From assembly GCF_014649035.1 (NCBI RefSeq), contig NZ_BMSG01000002.1, forward strand, positions 248,001 to 312,000: DNA of 64,000 nucleotides, in the 5' to 3' direction. Positions within the stretch are counted from its first letter, which is position 1. Each line of letters opens with the position of its first letter. The notes beneath the pieces were generated by a model that was not told the DNA's origin, made no database searches, and saw only the letters and a list, made by a program, of their open reading frames with translations. The position numbers and the translations under genes were made by a program. The DNA comes from Streptomyces sindenensis (GTDB lineage Bacteria; Actinomycetota; Actinomycetes; Streptomycetales; Streptomycetaceae). Below, piece by piece: positions 49,129-57,622 of this stretch.

Positions 49129-50628
49129 TTACTGCTTACCGCACTGCGGGACCAGCTTCTTCTCTTCCTCCGAGAGGCTGGGGCCGGGAGTGGGAGCGGT
49201 GGTCTGCTTGGTCCCCTTGGCGGGGGACGTGGCGGAAGTCCTGGTGGCGGGGGCTCCGGCGGTGCCGCCGGCCTCGCCCTCGCCCGTACGGGCCCTGGTC
49301 TCGGCCTCGGCCGCACGGCGCTGCGCGTCCTTCTTGCAGGCGGAGGCCTGGGCGGCCAGCTCGGCGATCTTCTCGCGGGCGTCCTCGATGTTGCCCTCGG
49401 CGATCGTCGACTCGACCTGCTTGCGCTGGTACGGCGGCAGGTACTTGAGCTCGATCTCGGGGTGGTTCTTCTCGACCTTCGAGAGCGAGACCCAGGCGAG
49501 GTCCTGGCTGATGCCCTGGAAGAGCGCGACGTTCTCGTCCTTCGCGCCGACGTAGTACTGCGTCTGCGTCCAGCGGTAGCCGCCGTAGAGACCGCCGCCG
49601 ATCACGGCCAGCGCCAGCACGATGTAGACGGAACGCTTCAGCCATTTACGGCCGCCGCGCGGTTTGACGAAGTCGTCGTCCGTATAGGAGTCGTAGGAGC
49701 CGTCCGGCATGCCGTCGTAGCCGGTGTCGCCGCTGCCGGGCGGGCCGAAGCCGCCGGAGGGCGGGGGCACGGGGCGGCCGAGGCCCGCCGCGCGTCCGGC
49801 CGGCGTCTGCATGGCCCCGCCGTCGCCCAGCTGGGCCTGGTTCTCCGCGACCGCGCCGACGACAACCGGTGTGTCGTTGAGCTGCCCGGCCAGGGTGTCG
49901 TTGTTGTCGACGTCCAGGACGTCGGCGACGATGCAGGTGATGTTGTCGGGGCCGCCGCCGCGCAGGGCGAGCTGGATCAGCTCCTGGATGGTCTCCTGCG
50001 GGCCCTGGTAGCTGGCGAGGGTCTCCTCCATCGTCTGGTGCGAGACCACGCCGGAGAGGCCGTCCGAGCAGATCAGATAGCGGTCGCCGGCCCGGACCTC
50101 GCGGATGGAGAGGTCCGGCTCGACGTGGTCGCCGCTGCCCAGCGCCCGCATCAGCAGGGAGCGCTGCGGGTGGGTGGTGGCCTCTTCCTCGGTGATCCGG
50201 CCCTCGTCGACCAGGCGCTGCACCCAGGTGTGGTCCTGGGTGATCTGCGTCAGGACGCCGTCGCGCAGCAGATACGCGCGGGAGTCCCCGACGTGCACCA
50301 GGCCGAGGCGCTGACCGGTCCAGAGCAGGGCGGTGAGCGTGGTGCCCATGCCCTCCAGCTGGGGGTCCTCCTCGACCATGACACGCAGTTGGTCGTTGGC
50401 CTGCTGCACGGCTGAGCCGAGCGAGGTCAGGAGATCGGATCCCGGTACGTCGTCGTCGAGCGGGACGAGCGTGGAGATCACCTCGGAGCTGGCGACCTCA
50501 CCGGCCGCCTGGCCGCCCATGCCGTCGGCGATGGCGAGGAGCCGGGGACCGGCGTAGCCGGAGTCCTCGTTGCCCTCCCGGATCATGCCCTTGTGCGACC
50601 CGGCGGCGAAGCGCAGCGACAGACTCAT
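49129..50628 (-). CDS. pstP: PP2C-type phosphoprotein phosphatase PstP
   Basis: A 499-residue membrane phosphatase that reverses PknB phosphorylation. The N-terminal PPM domain (about 1-240) starts MSLSLRFAAGSHKG and shows the metal-binding REGNED, ADGMGG, VGDSRAYL, CSDGLSG and GGPDNIT motifs. A linker, one membrane helix (about 330-350) and an extracellular region of about 140 residues rich in Ala/Thr/Pro follow. I chose the ATG at 50628, the family start preceded by GAGG; the frame is open 18 codons further. Confidence 0.95.
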   Translation of the reverse strand: MSLSLRFAAGSHKGMIREGNEDSGYAGPRLLAIADGMGGQAAGEVASSEVISTLVPLDDDVPGSDLLTSLGSAVQQANDQLRVMVEEDPQLEGMGTTLTALLWTGQRLGLVHVGDSRAYLLRDGVLTQITQDHTWVQRLVDEGRITEEEATTHPQRSLLMRALGSGDHVEPDLSIREVRAGDRYLICSDGLSGVVSHQTMEETLASYQGPQETIQELIQLALRGGGPDNITCIVADVLDVDNNDTLAGQLNDTPVVVGAVAENQAQLGDGGAMQTPAGRAAGLGRPVPPPSGGFGPPGSGDTGYDGMPDGSYDSYTDDDFVKPRGGRKWLKRSVYIVLALAVIGGGLYGGYRWTQTQYYVGAKDENVALFQGISQDLAWVSLSKVEKNHPEIELKYLPPYQRKQVESTIAEGNIEDAREKIAELAAQASACKKDAQRRAAEAETRARTGEGEAGGTAGAPATRTSATSPAKGTKQTTAPTPGPSLSEEEKKLVPQCGKQ

Positions 50629-50757
50629 GCGCACCTCGCCCGTCGGCTCGGGGTACAGCCTGTCTCGAGCCACACTGCCCACCCTCCGGTCGGGAACCGG
50701 GCAGCGTCCACCGTCGGGACCGCCGCGGCTCGCTCGCTCCGCTCGCTCATTGTCGTA

Positions 50758-51276
50758 CTACTTCCGCAGCTCGATGACGGTCTTGCCGATACGGATCGGC
50801 GCGCCCAGCGGAACTGGTGTCGGGGTGGTGAGCCGGGTCCGCTCCAGATACGTGCCGTTGGTGGACCCGAGATCCTCGACGATCCACTGGCCGTCACGGT
50901 CCGGGTAGATCCTGGCATGCCTGCTGGACGCGTAGTCGTCGTCCAGCACGATCGTTGAATCGTGGGCCCGGCCCAGGGTGATGGTCTGGCCCTGGAGCGC
51001 GACCGTGGTGCCCGTGAGCGTGCCTTCGGACACGACCAGCTTGGTGGGCGCACCGCGGCGCTGCCGCCCGGACTGCTGACGCTGCTGGGGCGGCGCCGCT
51101 GGTTGTTGTTGGCGGCCCTGCTGGGGGCGCGTGTCGGCGGCAGTGCGGCGTGAGCCGCGCTGCGTGACGCGCGTTCCGAACAGGTCGCTGCGGATGACCT
51201 GCACGGCCACGATGACGAACAGCCACAGAACGGCCAGGAAACCTAGCCGCATGACCGTCAGGGTCAGCTCTGACAT
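50758..51276 (-). CDS. fhaB: FHA-domain protein FhaB
   Basis: A 172-residue protein with an N-terminal membrane helix (about 8-28), a Gln/Pro/Arg-rich linker (about 40-85) and a C-terminal FHA phosphothreonine-binding domain (about 90-172) with GRAHDSTIVLDD, SSRHARI and GSTNGTYL. It recruits phosphorylated partners of PknB to the growth or division machinery. The ATG at 51276 begins MSELTLTVMRLGFLAV, 10 bp after the fhaA stop. Confidence 0.95.
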   Translation of the reverse strand: MSELTLTVMRLGFLAVLWLFVIVAVQVIRSDLFGTRVTQRGSRRTAADTRPQQGRQQQPAAPPQQRQQSGRQRRGAPTKLVVSEGTLTGTTVALQGQTITLGRAHDSTIVLDDDYASSRHARIYPDRDGQWIVEDLGSTNGTYLERTRLTTPTPVPLGAPIRIGKTVIELRK

Positions 51277-51286
51277 TGCCCCCGCT

Positions 51287-52141
51287 TCACCCTTCGGCTT
51301 GCCGGTAAACGATGGTGGTGCTGCCCACGACGATCCGCGAGCCGTCGCGGAGCGTAGCGCGGGTGGTGTGCTGCCCGTCCACCACGATGCCGTTGGTGGA
51401 CCCGAGATCCTGGATCGTCGAGGGCGTTCCGGTCCGGATCTCACAGTGCCGGCGCGATACGCCGGGGTCGTCGATCCGCACGTCGGCGTCGGTGGATCGT
51501 CCCATCACCAACGTCGGGCGGGAAATCTGATGGCGGGTGCCGTTGATCTCGATCCAGCGCCGTGTCCGGGCGTCCGGCATGGCACCGGGCGCGGCCGGCG
51601 GGCGCCGGTCGCTCGTGGGGGCCGAGGGCCGTCCGGCGCCGGGCGGCGGGGCCGCGGGCATCGGCGGAGCGGCGCTCGGGGGGTAGCCGTAGCCGCCGGG
51701 GGCCTGCGGGGCGCCGGGACGCCCGGCCGGGGGCTGGTGGTGGGCCGACGGGTCCTGCTGCGACGTACTCGACGCCAGCGTGCGGCTGCGGACCCGGTAG
51801 AGCCCGGTGTCGAGGTCGTCGGCCTTCTCCAGGTGGACCTTGATCGGGCCCATGAACGTGTAGCGCTGCTGCTTGGCGTAGTCGCGCACCAGGCCGGAGA
51901 GCTCGTCGCCCAGCTGGCCCGAGTACGGGCTGAGCCGCTCGTAGTCGGGGGTGGAGAGCTCGACGATGAAGTCGTTGGGGACGACGGTCCGCTCGCGGTT
52001 CCAGATCGTCGCGTTGTTGTCGCACTCGCGCTGGAGGGCGCCGGCGATCTCGACGGGCTGCACCTCGGACTTGAAGACCTTGGCGAAGGTGCCGTTGACC
52101 AGCCCCTCGAGGCGCTGCTCGAAACGCTTCATCACCCCCAT
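51287..52141 (-). CDS. fhaA: FHA-domain protein FhaA (DUF3662 + FHA)
   Basis: A 284-residue cytoplasmic adaptor. The N-terminal DUF3662 domain (about 1-125) starts MGVMKRFEQRLEGLVNG. A Pro/Ala/Gly-rich linker leads to a C-terminal FHA domain (about 190-284) with GRSTDADVRIDD, SRRHCEI and GSTNGIVVDG. In mycobacteria FhaA binds the phosphorylated pseudokinase of MviN and slows peptidoglycan synthesis; the matching pseudokinase gene is at 3938. It is the first gene of the operon, with a GGAGGAGG ribosome-binding site. Confidence 0.95.
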   Translation of the reverse strand: MGVMKRFEQRLEGLVNGTFAKVFKSEVQPVEIAGALQRECDNNATIWNRERTVVPNDFIVELSTPDYERLSPYSGQLGDELSGLVRDYAKQQRYTFMGPIKVHLEKADDLDTGLYRVRSRTLASSTSQQDPSAHHQPPAGRPGAPQAPGGYGYPPSAAPPMPAAPPPGAGRPSAPTSDRRPPAAPGAMPDARTRRWIEINGTRHQISRPTLVMGRSTDADVRIDDPGVSRRHCEIRTGTPSTIQDLGSTNGIVVDGQHTTRATLRDGSRIVVGSTTIVYRQAEG

Positions 52142-52455
52142 GGGGCACCTCCTCCGTTGTCATCGTCCCTGTACTGCTTACTGATCGTATCCACGCGTCG
52201 GGAAATCGGCTGGTTCCCCTTGTCCGGCCTGTGGATGAGTGTCACCCCTCACACGGATCGTAGAGGTGGCCTCCTCACAGTGTCCCGCACCCGGGACGCA
52301 CTCAGGAGGAGTGGGGGGCGATGGTTCGGGGTTCCCGCTTCCCCTCCCGGAGCCGACGAAACAACGGATGTGAATCCACCCTGTCCAGCGTGCTAATCTT
52401 CCGTTTGTCGCCAGGCGCTCGCCCCCCAAGGTGAGAGTCTGAAAACACCACTCAT
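52142..52455. promoter_or_regulatory. fhaA-tRNA-Leu divergent region
   Basis: 314 bp without a gene, carrying the promoter of the minus-strand fhaA-pknB operon and that of tRNA-Leu. A TAATCT -10-like hexamer at 52394-52399 matches the one before tRNA-Ile; its -35 (TGAATC, 52371-52376) is weak. Confidence 0.5.
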
Positions 52456-52538
52456 GCGCGAGTGGCGGAACGGCAGACGCGCTGGCTTCAGGTGCCAGTG
52501 TCCTTAGGGACGTGGGGGTTCAAATCCCCCCTCGCGCA
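52456..52538 (+). tRNA. tRNA-Leu (CAG)
   Basis: Class II tRNA of 83 nt: acceptor GCGCGAG/CTCGCGC with discriminator A (52538), anticodon loop TTCAGGT with anticodon CAG at 52489-52491, a long variable arm (TGTCCTTAGGGACGT) and GTTCAAATC T-loop. CCA not encoded (ACA follows). Conserved position next to fhaA, as leuT in mycobacteria. Confidence 0.96.
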
Positions 52539-52577
52539 CAACGGCAGGTGCTTGCAGCTGCCGAGCTTGAATCGGGA

Positions 52578-52614
52578 GAACCCCCGCTTCGGAGAGATCC
52601 GGAGCGGGGGTTCT
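52578..52614 (+). terminator. Terminator after tRNA-Leu
   Basis: Stem GAACCCCCGCT/AGCGGGGGTTC with an inner TCGG/CCGG pairing, ending in TTC. Confidence 0.85.
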
Positions 52615-52822
52615 TCGTCGTTGTGTGTTCGCGACCGTCTCGTCGGTGTCGTTTCCGTGTTTTCGGTGGACGGGCGGGGTACGGACAGCGGGTGTGGGCA
52701 CGGTTTCCGGACAGACCGATGGCCGGTGCAACGGCGCACTTGCATACGCTGGCCGCAGAGGTTGGATCGACGGCGGCTCGGCGGTGAAGGGCTGAGCGCA
52801 CAGAACGTCCCGGAGGCAGGAA

Positions 52823-53653
52823 ATGGCGAAGCAGGCTCGCGCGGTCCAGACGTGGCGGTCGATCGTGGACGCCGCGGCGAGTGTCTTCGACGACTACGGC
52901 TACGAGCGTGCCGCCATCTCGGAGATTCTCCGCCGTGCCAAGGTCACCAAGGGGGCCTTGTACTTCCACTTCGCCTCCAAGGAGGCGATCGCGCAGGCGA
53001 TCATGGACGAGCAGACCTCCACGGTCGAGTTCGAGCAGGAGGGATCGCCGCTCCAGTCCCTGGTGGACGGCGGCCAGCAGTTCGCCTTCGCCCTGCGCCA
53101 CAACGCGATGGCCCGGGCCGGCACCAGGCTCTCCATCGAGGGCGTCTTCCTCGGCGGACCGCACCCCTGGGGCGAGTGGATCGACGCGACGGCCCGGATG
53201 CTGGAGCTGGGTCAGGAGCGCGGCGAGGTGTTTCCGCAGATCGACCCGATGGTGTCGGCCAAAATCATCGTCGCCTCCTTCACCGGTATCCAGCTGGTCT
53301 CGGAGGCCGACTCCGGCCGTGCCGATCTGCGCGAGCAAGTCGCGGAGATGTGGCGGCACATCCTCCCGTCGATCGCTCACCCCGGGGTCATCGCCCACAT
53401 CAAGCCCGAGGGCCGGGTGGATCTGGCGGCTCAGGCGCGGGAGAAGGCGGAGCGGGAGGAGCAGGAGGCCAGGATCGCCGCGGAGGCCAAGGAAGCCGGT
53501 TCCGATCCCGCTGCGGACACGGGCTCCCGGTCGGGCGGGGCGGGCCTGCGGGGCGGCGGATCCGGTCGCGGTACGCGGGCCGGGCAGACCGGTGACGAGG
53601 GTGACGAGGAGCCTGCGGGCGCGGGGGTGGCGGCGGCCGGAGGGGCTGCCTGA
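52823..53653 (+). CDS. TetR regulator, ScbR/gamma-butyrolactone-receptor-like
   Basis: A 276-residue regulator. The N-terminal HTH (about 8-55) reads AKQARAVQTWRSIVDAA...VTKGALYFHFASKEAIA, very close to the A-factor/ScbR receptor family. The C-terminal ligand domain keeps GTRLSIEGVFLGG and FTGIQLVSEADSG segments of that family. An extra 60-residue Gly/Ala/Arg-rich tail (about 215-276) follows the fold. No butyrolactone synthase (AfsA type) lies nearby in the window, so it is an orphan or pseudo-receptor. Ligand and targets unknown. ATG start after GGAGGCAGG. Confidence 0.88.
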   Translation: MAKQARAVQTWRSIVDAAASVFDDYGYERAAISEILRRAKVTKGALYFHFASKEAIAQAIMDEQTSTVEFEQEGSPLQSLVDGGQQFAFALRHNAMARAGTRLSIEGVFLGGPHPWGEWIDATARMLELGQERGEVFPQIDPMVSAKIIVASFTGIQLVSEADSGRADLREQVAEMWRHILPSIAHPGVIAHIKPEGRVDLAAQAREKAEREEQEARIAAEAKEAGSDPAADTGSRSGGAGLRGGGSGRGTRAGQTGDEGDEEPAGAGVAAAGGAA

Positions 53654-53694
53654 TCCGCGAGGGGCGTGCCATGTCCGTGTGCGACGTCTACAGC

Positions 53695-53802
53695 CACGTT
53701 TATGCGGCACGTTCATGCGGCACGTTCATGCGGCACGTTCATGCGGGACCTCCACGTGCCACGTTCACGCGCCATGCGCACGGGCCATGCGCACGGGCCA
53801 TG
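53695..53802. repeat. Two sets of 13-bp tandem repeats beside parS
   Basis: Set 1: four copies of CACGTTCATGCGG at 53695-53746, the first with one change (CACGTTTATGCGG). Set 2: GCCATGCGCACGG at 53771-53783 and 53784-53796, and a third copy (GCCATG, 53797-53802) that runs directly into the parS palindrome. The unit length is 13 bp in both sets. Confidence 0.9.
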
Positions 53803-53815
53803 TTTCACGTGAAAC
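53802..53815. other. parS centromere site right of oriC
   Basis: Perfect GTTTCACGTGAAAC, intergenic, about 35 kb right of oriC. It is the only perfect parS in the window on that side and lies at the end of the 13-bp repeats. Confidence 0.95.
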
Positions 53816-53830
53816 GTCCGATTGATCGTG

Positions 53831-53881
53831 ATGCGGCGGGGCCGCGGAGTTCGTAGAAGAAACTCCGCGGCCCCGCCGCAT
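53831..53881. terminator. Strong bidirectional terminator
   Basis: Perfect 21-bp inverted repeat (53831-53851 with 53861-53881) around a 9-nt loop, just after the parS site and 20 bp before the azoreductase stop. It separates the convergent TetR and azoreductase genes. Confidence 0.88.
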
Positions 53882-53900
53882 TCCGCTGTCTGCCGTTCGT

Positions 53901-54512
53901 TCAGGCGGCGAGGCGGGTGGCCAGGGCCTTCGCCTTCTTCCGGGCGTCTTCGAGCGCCTGGGTGCGGGAGGCCTCGGCGAGCGGGATCAGTTCGGCCATC
54001 GACGGCTGCGAGTGGGCGAGGGTCAGCTCCGGAACGATGAAGTCCACCTCGGTGGAGAACATGCCCGCGAACACCTTCTCCAAGTAATTCTGGACAAATT
54101 CGAAGCTCTCGCGAGGAGTGCCCGGAGCGTAGGAACCGCCGCGGCTGGCGACGACGGTCACCGGGGTTCCGGCGACGGGGGAGTCCGGTCCGGCGTTGTG
54201 CCCGACGATGATCACCTGGTCCAGCCATGCCTTGAGGGTGGACGGGATCGTGAAGTTGTACATCGGTGCGCCGATCAGGACGGCGTCCGCCGCGGCCAGT
54301 TCGTCGGCCAGCTCGCGGCGCAGCGGGTCGTCGGCGCCCGCGGCCGTGGAGCCGGCGTCCAGGTGGGGCAGTGGATCGGCGGCGAGGTCGCGGTGGACGA
54401 CGGTGCCGTCCGGGTGCTGCTCGCGCCAGGCCTCGACGAACGCCGCGGTGATGTCGCGGGAGGCGGAGCCCTGGGGGAAGACGGCGGAGTCGAGGTGCAG
54501 GAGCGTGGCCAT
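53901..54512 (-). CDS. azoR: FMN-dependent NADH-azoreductase (flavodoxin fold)
   Basis: A 203-residue flavoprotein of the NAD(P)H quinone/azo-reductase family: N-terminal phosphate-binding segment LHLDSAVFPQGSASRD, the PMYNFTIPSTLKAWLD motif that binds FMN and the SRGGSY segment. It reduces quinones and azo compounds by two-electron transfer, giving protection from electrophiles. ATG at 54512 follows GGAGAT. It is divergent from an HxlR regulator gene, the standard regulator-target pair. Confidence 0.92.
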   Translation of the reverse strand: MATLLHLDSAVFPQGSASRDITAAFVEAWREQHPDGTVVHRDLAADPLPHLDAGSTAAGADDPLRRELADELAAADAVLIGAPMYNFTIPSTLKAWLDQVIIVGHNAGPDSPVAGTPVTVVASRGGSYAPGTPRESFEFVQNYLEKVFAGMFSTEVDFIVPELTLAHSQPSMAELIPLAEASRTQALEDARKKAKALATRLAA

Positions 54513-54591
54513 GGGGATCTCCACAGAGAGGGGGAAGGGGTGCGGGCGGCCGACGAGACCTCGGGGGCGTCGCTGGCTAGCCATTGCGTAC

Positions 54592-54627
54592 GTAACTACT
54601 AATAACATAGCTACTTATTTTTAGTAA
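54592..54627. promoter_or_regulatory. AT-rich operator/promoter between azoR and hxlR genes
   Basis: A striking AT-rich island in GC-rich DNA contains TAACTACTAATAAC and TACT-N7-AGTA (54612-54626), inverted or direct repeats of the TACT/AGTA type expected for HxlR-family operators. Confidence 0.65.
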
Positions 54628-54658
54628 GCTCCCGACGTCGGCGCAGTACGCTGGGGGT

Positions 54659-55009
54659 ATGGCGGATCACAACGAAGAGGCCTGTCGGCGGGTCGATGTG
54701 GGGATCAGTCGGGTCTTCGAGTTGTTCGGCAAGCGCTGGACCGGCCCGATCGTTTCGGTGCTGATGCAGCGGCCGGTGCACTTCGCCGAGCTGCGCAGGG
54801 CGATTCCCGGGATCAGCGAGCGGATGCTCTCGGACCGGCTGACCGAACTCGGCGCCGCGGGCCTGGTGATCCGCGAGGTCGACGAGGGGCCGCCGCTGCG
54901 CGTCGCGTACCGGCTCACCGAGGCAGGCGCCGCGATGGAACCCGCGCTCAAGGAGCTGGGGCAGTGGGCGGACACCTACCTGTCCCCGGAGGCCCGTGGC
55001 GGCTGCTGA
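54659..55009 (+). CDS. HxlR-family transcriptional regulator
   Basis: A 116-residue winged-helix regulator starting MADHNEEACRRVDVG. Family features: an N-terminal Cys (EAC, residue 9) that can sense electrophiles, the GKRWTGPIVSVL helix, recognition region FAELRRAIPGISERMLSDRL and wing VAYRLTEAG. It probably controls the divergent azoreductase gene and itself through the AT-rich intergenic repeats. A second Cys is the last residue (RGGC). Confidence 0.93.
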   Translation: MADHNEEACRRVDVGISRVFELFGKRWTGPIVSVLMQRPVHFAELRRAIPGISERMLSDRLTELGAAGLVIREVDEGPPLRVAYRLTEAGAAMEPALKELGQWADTYLSPEARGGC

Positions 55010-55127
55010 CACACGCTGACGAATCGGCGGTACCGTCGTGCTCGGCCACTGCTGGGCAGGGCCGCCGGCCGGGCGGGACAGCCGGGCAGCCGAAGAGCGT
55101 GTACGAGGGTGGGGGAGGCGACGCGCC

Positions 55128-56561
55128 ATGAGCGTGACCGGGACGACGATGCCTGAACAGCGTGCCGAGGAGTCGGATCCGCGTATTCCCGTCGTGACCG
55201 GCTTCGCCCGGCGCGGGGCCGCGAGTTCACCGAAGGCGGCGGGCAAGGCGCTGCGCGACCGGGTGCCGCGGTCCTCGCACGCCTCGCTGGTCCTGCCGCC
55301 GGGACGGCCGGACGCGGTGCGGGCCGTCGAGGAGTCGAACCGGGGCCGCGTGCCGGGGCTGACACCGATACGGGTGGGCCGGATGGCGGCCACGCCCTTC
55401 GCCTTCCTGCGGGGTGCGGCCGGGCTGATGGCCCACGACCTGATGGGCACCCCGGTCACCGGTGTGGGAGCCCAGCTCTGCGGCGACGCGCACGCGGCCA
55501 ACTTCGGCCTCTACGGCGATGCCCGGGGCCGCCTGGTCATCGATCTCAACGACTTCGACGAGACCGTCTTCGGGCCGTGGGAGTGGGACCTCAAGCGGCT
55601 TGCCACCTCCCTGGTGCTCGCGGGCCGGGCCGCCGGGGCCGACGAGGACACCTGCCGACGGGGCGCGTACGACGCTGTCGGCGCCTACCGGCGCACGATG
55701 CGGCTGCTGGCCCGGCTGCCCGCTCTCGACGCCTGGAACGCGATCGCGGACGAGGAGCTGGTCTCGCACACGGACGCGCGCGACCTGGTCGGCACCCTGG
55801 AACGGGTCTCGGAGAAGGCCCGTAACAACACCAGCGCCCGGTTCGCCGCCCGGTCCACCGAGGAGTGCCCCGACGGCGGCCGGCGCTTCGTCGACGCGCG
55901 GCCCGTGCTGCGCCGGGTGCCGGACGCCGAGGCCGCGGTCGTGGCCGCCGGTCTCGGCGGTTATCTCTCCACCGTCTCCGAGGACCGGCTGCCGCTGCTG
56001 GCCCGGTACACGATCCACGACGTGGCGTTCCGGGTGGTCGGCACCGGCAGCGTGGGCACCCGGTCGTACGTGGTGCTGCTGCTCGACCACCAGGGAGAGC
56101 CGCTGGTCCTCCAGGTGAAGGAGGCGCGCCCCTCGGTGCTCGCCCCCTATCTGCCCGCGGTCGGGTTCGACGTACCGGAGGTGGCGCACGAGGGTCGTCG
56201 GGTGGTGCTCGGGCAGAAGCGGATGCAGGTCGTCAGCGACATCCTGCTCGGCTGGGCGGACGTCGACGGCCGGCAGTTCCAAGTCCGCCAGTTCCGGAAC
56301 CGCAAGGGCAGCGTGGACCCCGCGGCGCTCCCCGCCGACCAGGTGGACGACTACGGGCGGATGACCGGTGCGCTGCTGGCCCGGGCGCACGCCCACAGCG
56401 CAGACCCCCGTCTGCTCGCGGGCTACTGCGGCAAGAACGACGAGCTCGACGAGGCGGTGGCCGCCTTCGCCGTGACGTACGCCGACCGTACGGAAGCGGA
56501 TCACGCCGAGCTGCTGCGGGGGATCAAGACCGGCAGGCTGGCCGCCGAGTTCGGTGTGTGA
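55128..56561 (+). CDS. DUF2252 family protein
   Basis: A 477-residue protein whose fold is related to aminoglycoside-phosphotransferase-like kinases. Conserved segments: CGDAHAANFGLYG and IDLNDFDET (about 120-150), which resemble the catalytic HxDxxxxN and metal-binding IDxxD motifs, and LLQ/VLQVKEARPSVL. Substrate not established. ATG at 55128 after GGGGGAGG is preferred over the upstream ATG at 55038. It is 119 bp beyond the hxlR gene, in the same direction. Confidence 0.92.
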   Translation: MSVTGTTMPEQRAEESDPRIPVVTGFARRGAASSPKAAGKALRDRVPRSSHASLVLPPGRPDAVRAVEESNRGRVPGLTPIRVGRMAATPFAFLRGAAGLMAHDLMGTPVTGVGAQLCGDAHAANFGLYGDARGRLVIDLNDFDETVFGPWEWDLKRLATSLVLAGRAAGADEDTCRRGAYDAVGAYRRTMRLLARLPALDAWNAIADEELVSHTDARDLVGTLERVSEKARNNTSARFAARSTEECPDGGRRFVDARPVLRRVPDAEAAVVAAGLGGYLSTVSEDRLPLLARYTIHDVAFRVVGTGSVGTRSYVVLLLDHQGEPLVLQVKEARPSVLAPYLPAVGFDVPEVAHEGRRVVLGQKRMQVVSDILLGWADVDGRQFQVRQFRNRKGSVDPAALPADQVDDYGRMTGALLARAHAHSADPRLLAGYCGKNDELDEAVAAFAVTYADRTEADHAELLRGIKTGRLAAEFGV

Positions 56562-56654
56562 CGGGTCCGGGTCCGGCGCGCGCGTGAAGCGGTGGGTACG
56601 GTTCGGTCCCACCGGGTGTGCCGCGCCGCCGGGCTGTGGCCATACGCTGGACGG

Positions 56655-57584
56655 GTGACCCACGAAGCCGCCGGGGTGCCGACCACCCGGAACGATGAAG
56701 ACCGGCAGGACAACGTCCCGCAGGACAGCGACGACGTCCAGGACGTTCAGGACGCCCAGGACGTCCGGCGGGACGAGGCCGGGCAGGCCCCCGCTCCGGA
56801 GGACGCCGAGCAGCGGCCCGAGGCCCGGCTGGCCCGGGCGGTGCAGGTCGCCGAGCAGGCGTTGATCGAGTTCGAGATCGCGGTGGAGACCTTCCGGGTG
56901 GAGGTCGAGAACTTCTCCCGGCTGCACCACCAGAAGCTCGGCCCGATGTACGCGCGTCTCGACGAGCTGGACGCGCTCATCGCGGAGGCGCGGGCGGCGA
57001 AGACCGGGGACCCGGAGGACGAGCGCAAGGCGCGGGAGGCGCGGGCGGTCGTCATGCCGATGCCCGGGGTCGACGAGCTGTTCCACGACTGGATGGACAC
57101 CGACGGGCTCTCCCCCGAGGCCGCGGCCATGCTCACCGAGCAGCCGGTCCGGCCGCCGAAGCGGGTCAGGCCGAGCGAGGAGGCCCGCAGGCTCTACCGG
57201 GAGCTGGCCCGCAAGGCGCACCCTGACCTCGCCCAGGACGAGGTGGAGCGGCAGCGCCGGGACGAGTTCATCGCCCGGGTGAACGCCGCCTACGGCCGCG
57301 GTGACGTCGAGCTGCTCAAGGAGCTCGTGGCGGAGTGGGAGGCCGGCCCGGTGCAGCCGCCGGCTCCGCTGAGCGAGAGCGAGGAGCTCTACGCCCGGCT
57401 GGAGTGGCTCAGCCGGCGCAAGGAGCTGCTGACGGTGCTCGCCAAGGAGCTGGAGGACGGCGCGATCGGCTCGATGCTGCGGATGGCCCCCGACGATCCG
57501 GACCAGTTGCTGGAGGACATCGCGGAGCAGCTGCTGGGCGAGGTGTCCCGGCGTGAGGCCGAGCTCGCGGAGATGGCGCAGTAG
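56655..57584 (+). CDS. J-domain protein with coiled coil
   Basis: A 309-residue protein starting VTHEAAGVPTTRN. After an Asp/Gln-rich N-terminus comes a coiled-coil region (about 60-130), then a J domain (about 170-215) with the essential HPD in RKAHPDLAQDE, and an acidic helical C-terminus. It lacks the Gly/Phe and zinc-finger parts of DnaJ, so it is a class III J-protein that would direct DnaK to specific clients. The GTG at 56655 has only a weak ribosome-binding site (GGACGG). Confidence 0.85.
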   Translation: MTHEAAGVPTTRNDEDRQDNVPQDSDDVQDVQDAQDVRRDEAGQAPAPEDAEQRPEARLARAVQVAEQALIEFEIAVETFRVEVENFSRLHHQKLGPMYARLDELDALIAEARAAKTGDPEDERKAREARAVVMPMPGVDELFHDWMDTDGLSPEAAAMLTEQPVRPPKRVRPSEEARRLYRELARKAHPDLAQDEVERQRRDEFIARVNAAYGRGDVELLKELVAEWEAGPVQPPAPLSESEELYARLEWLSRRKELLTVLAKELEDGAIGSMLRMAPDDPDQLLEDIAEQLLGEVSRREAELAEMAQ

Positions 57585-57622
57585 GCGGAGTGGGGGCGGT
57601 GGGCGCGGTAGGGCGTAGTGAC

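Noticed and set aside
53695..53802. Possible CRISPR-like array
   Set aside because: The 13-bp units are directly adjacent with no spacers; no CRISPR array or cas gene was seen anywhere in the window.
53671..53856. Short open frame over the repeats and parS
   Set aside because: It arises from the 13-bp repeats and extends into the terminator hairpin; no start signals.
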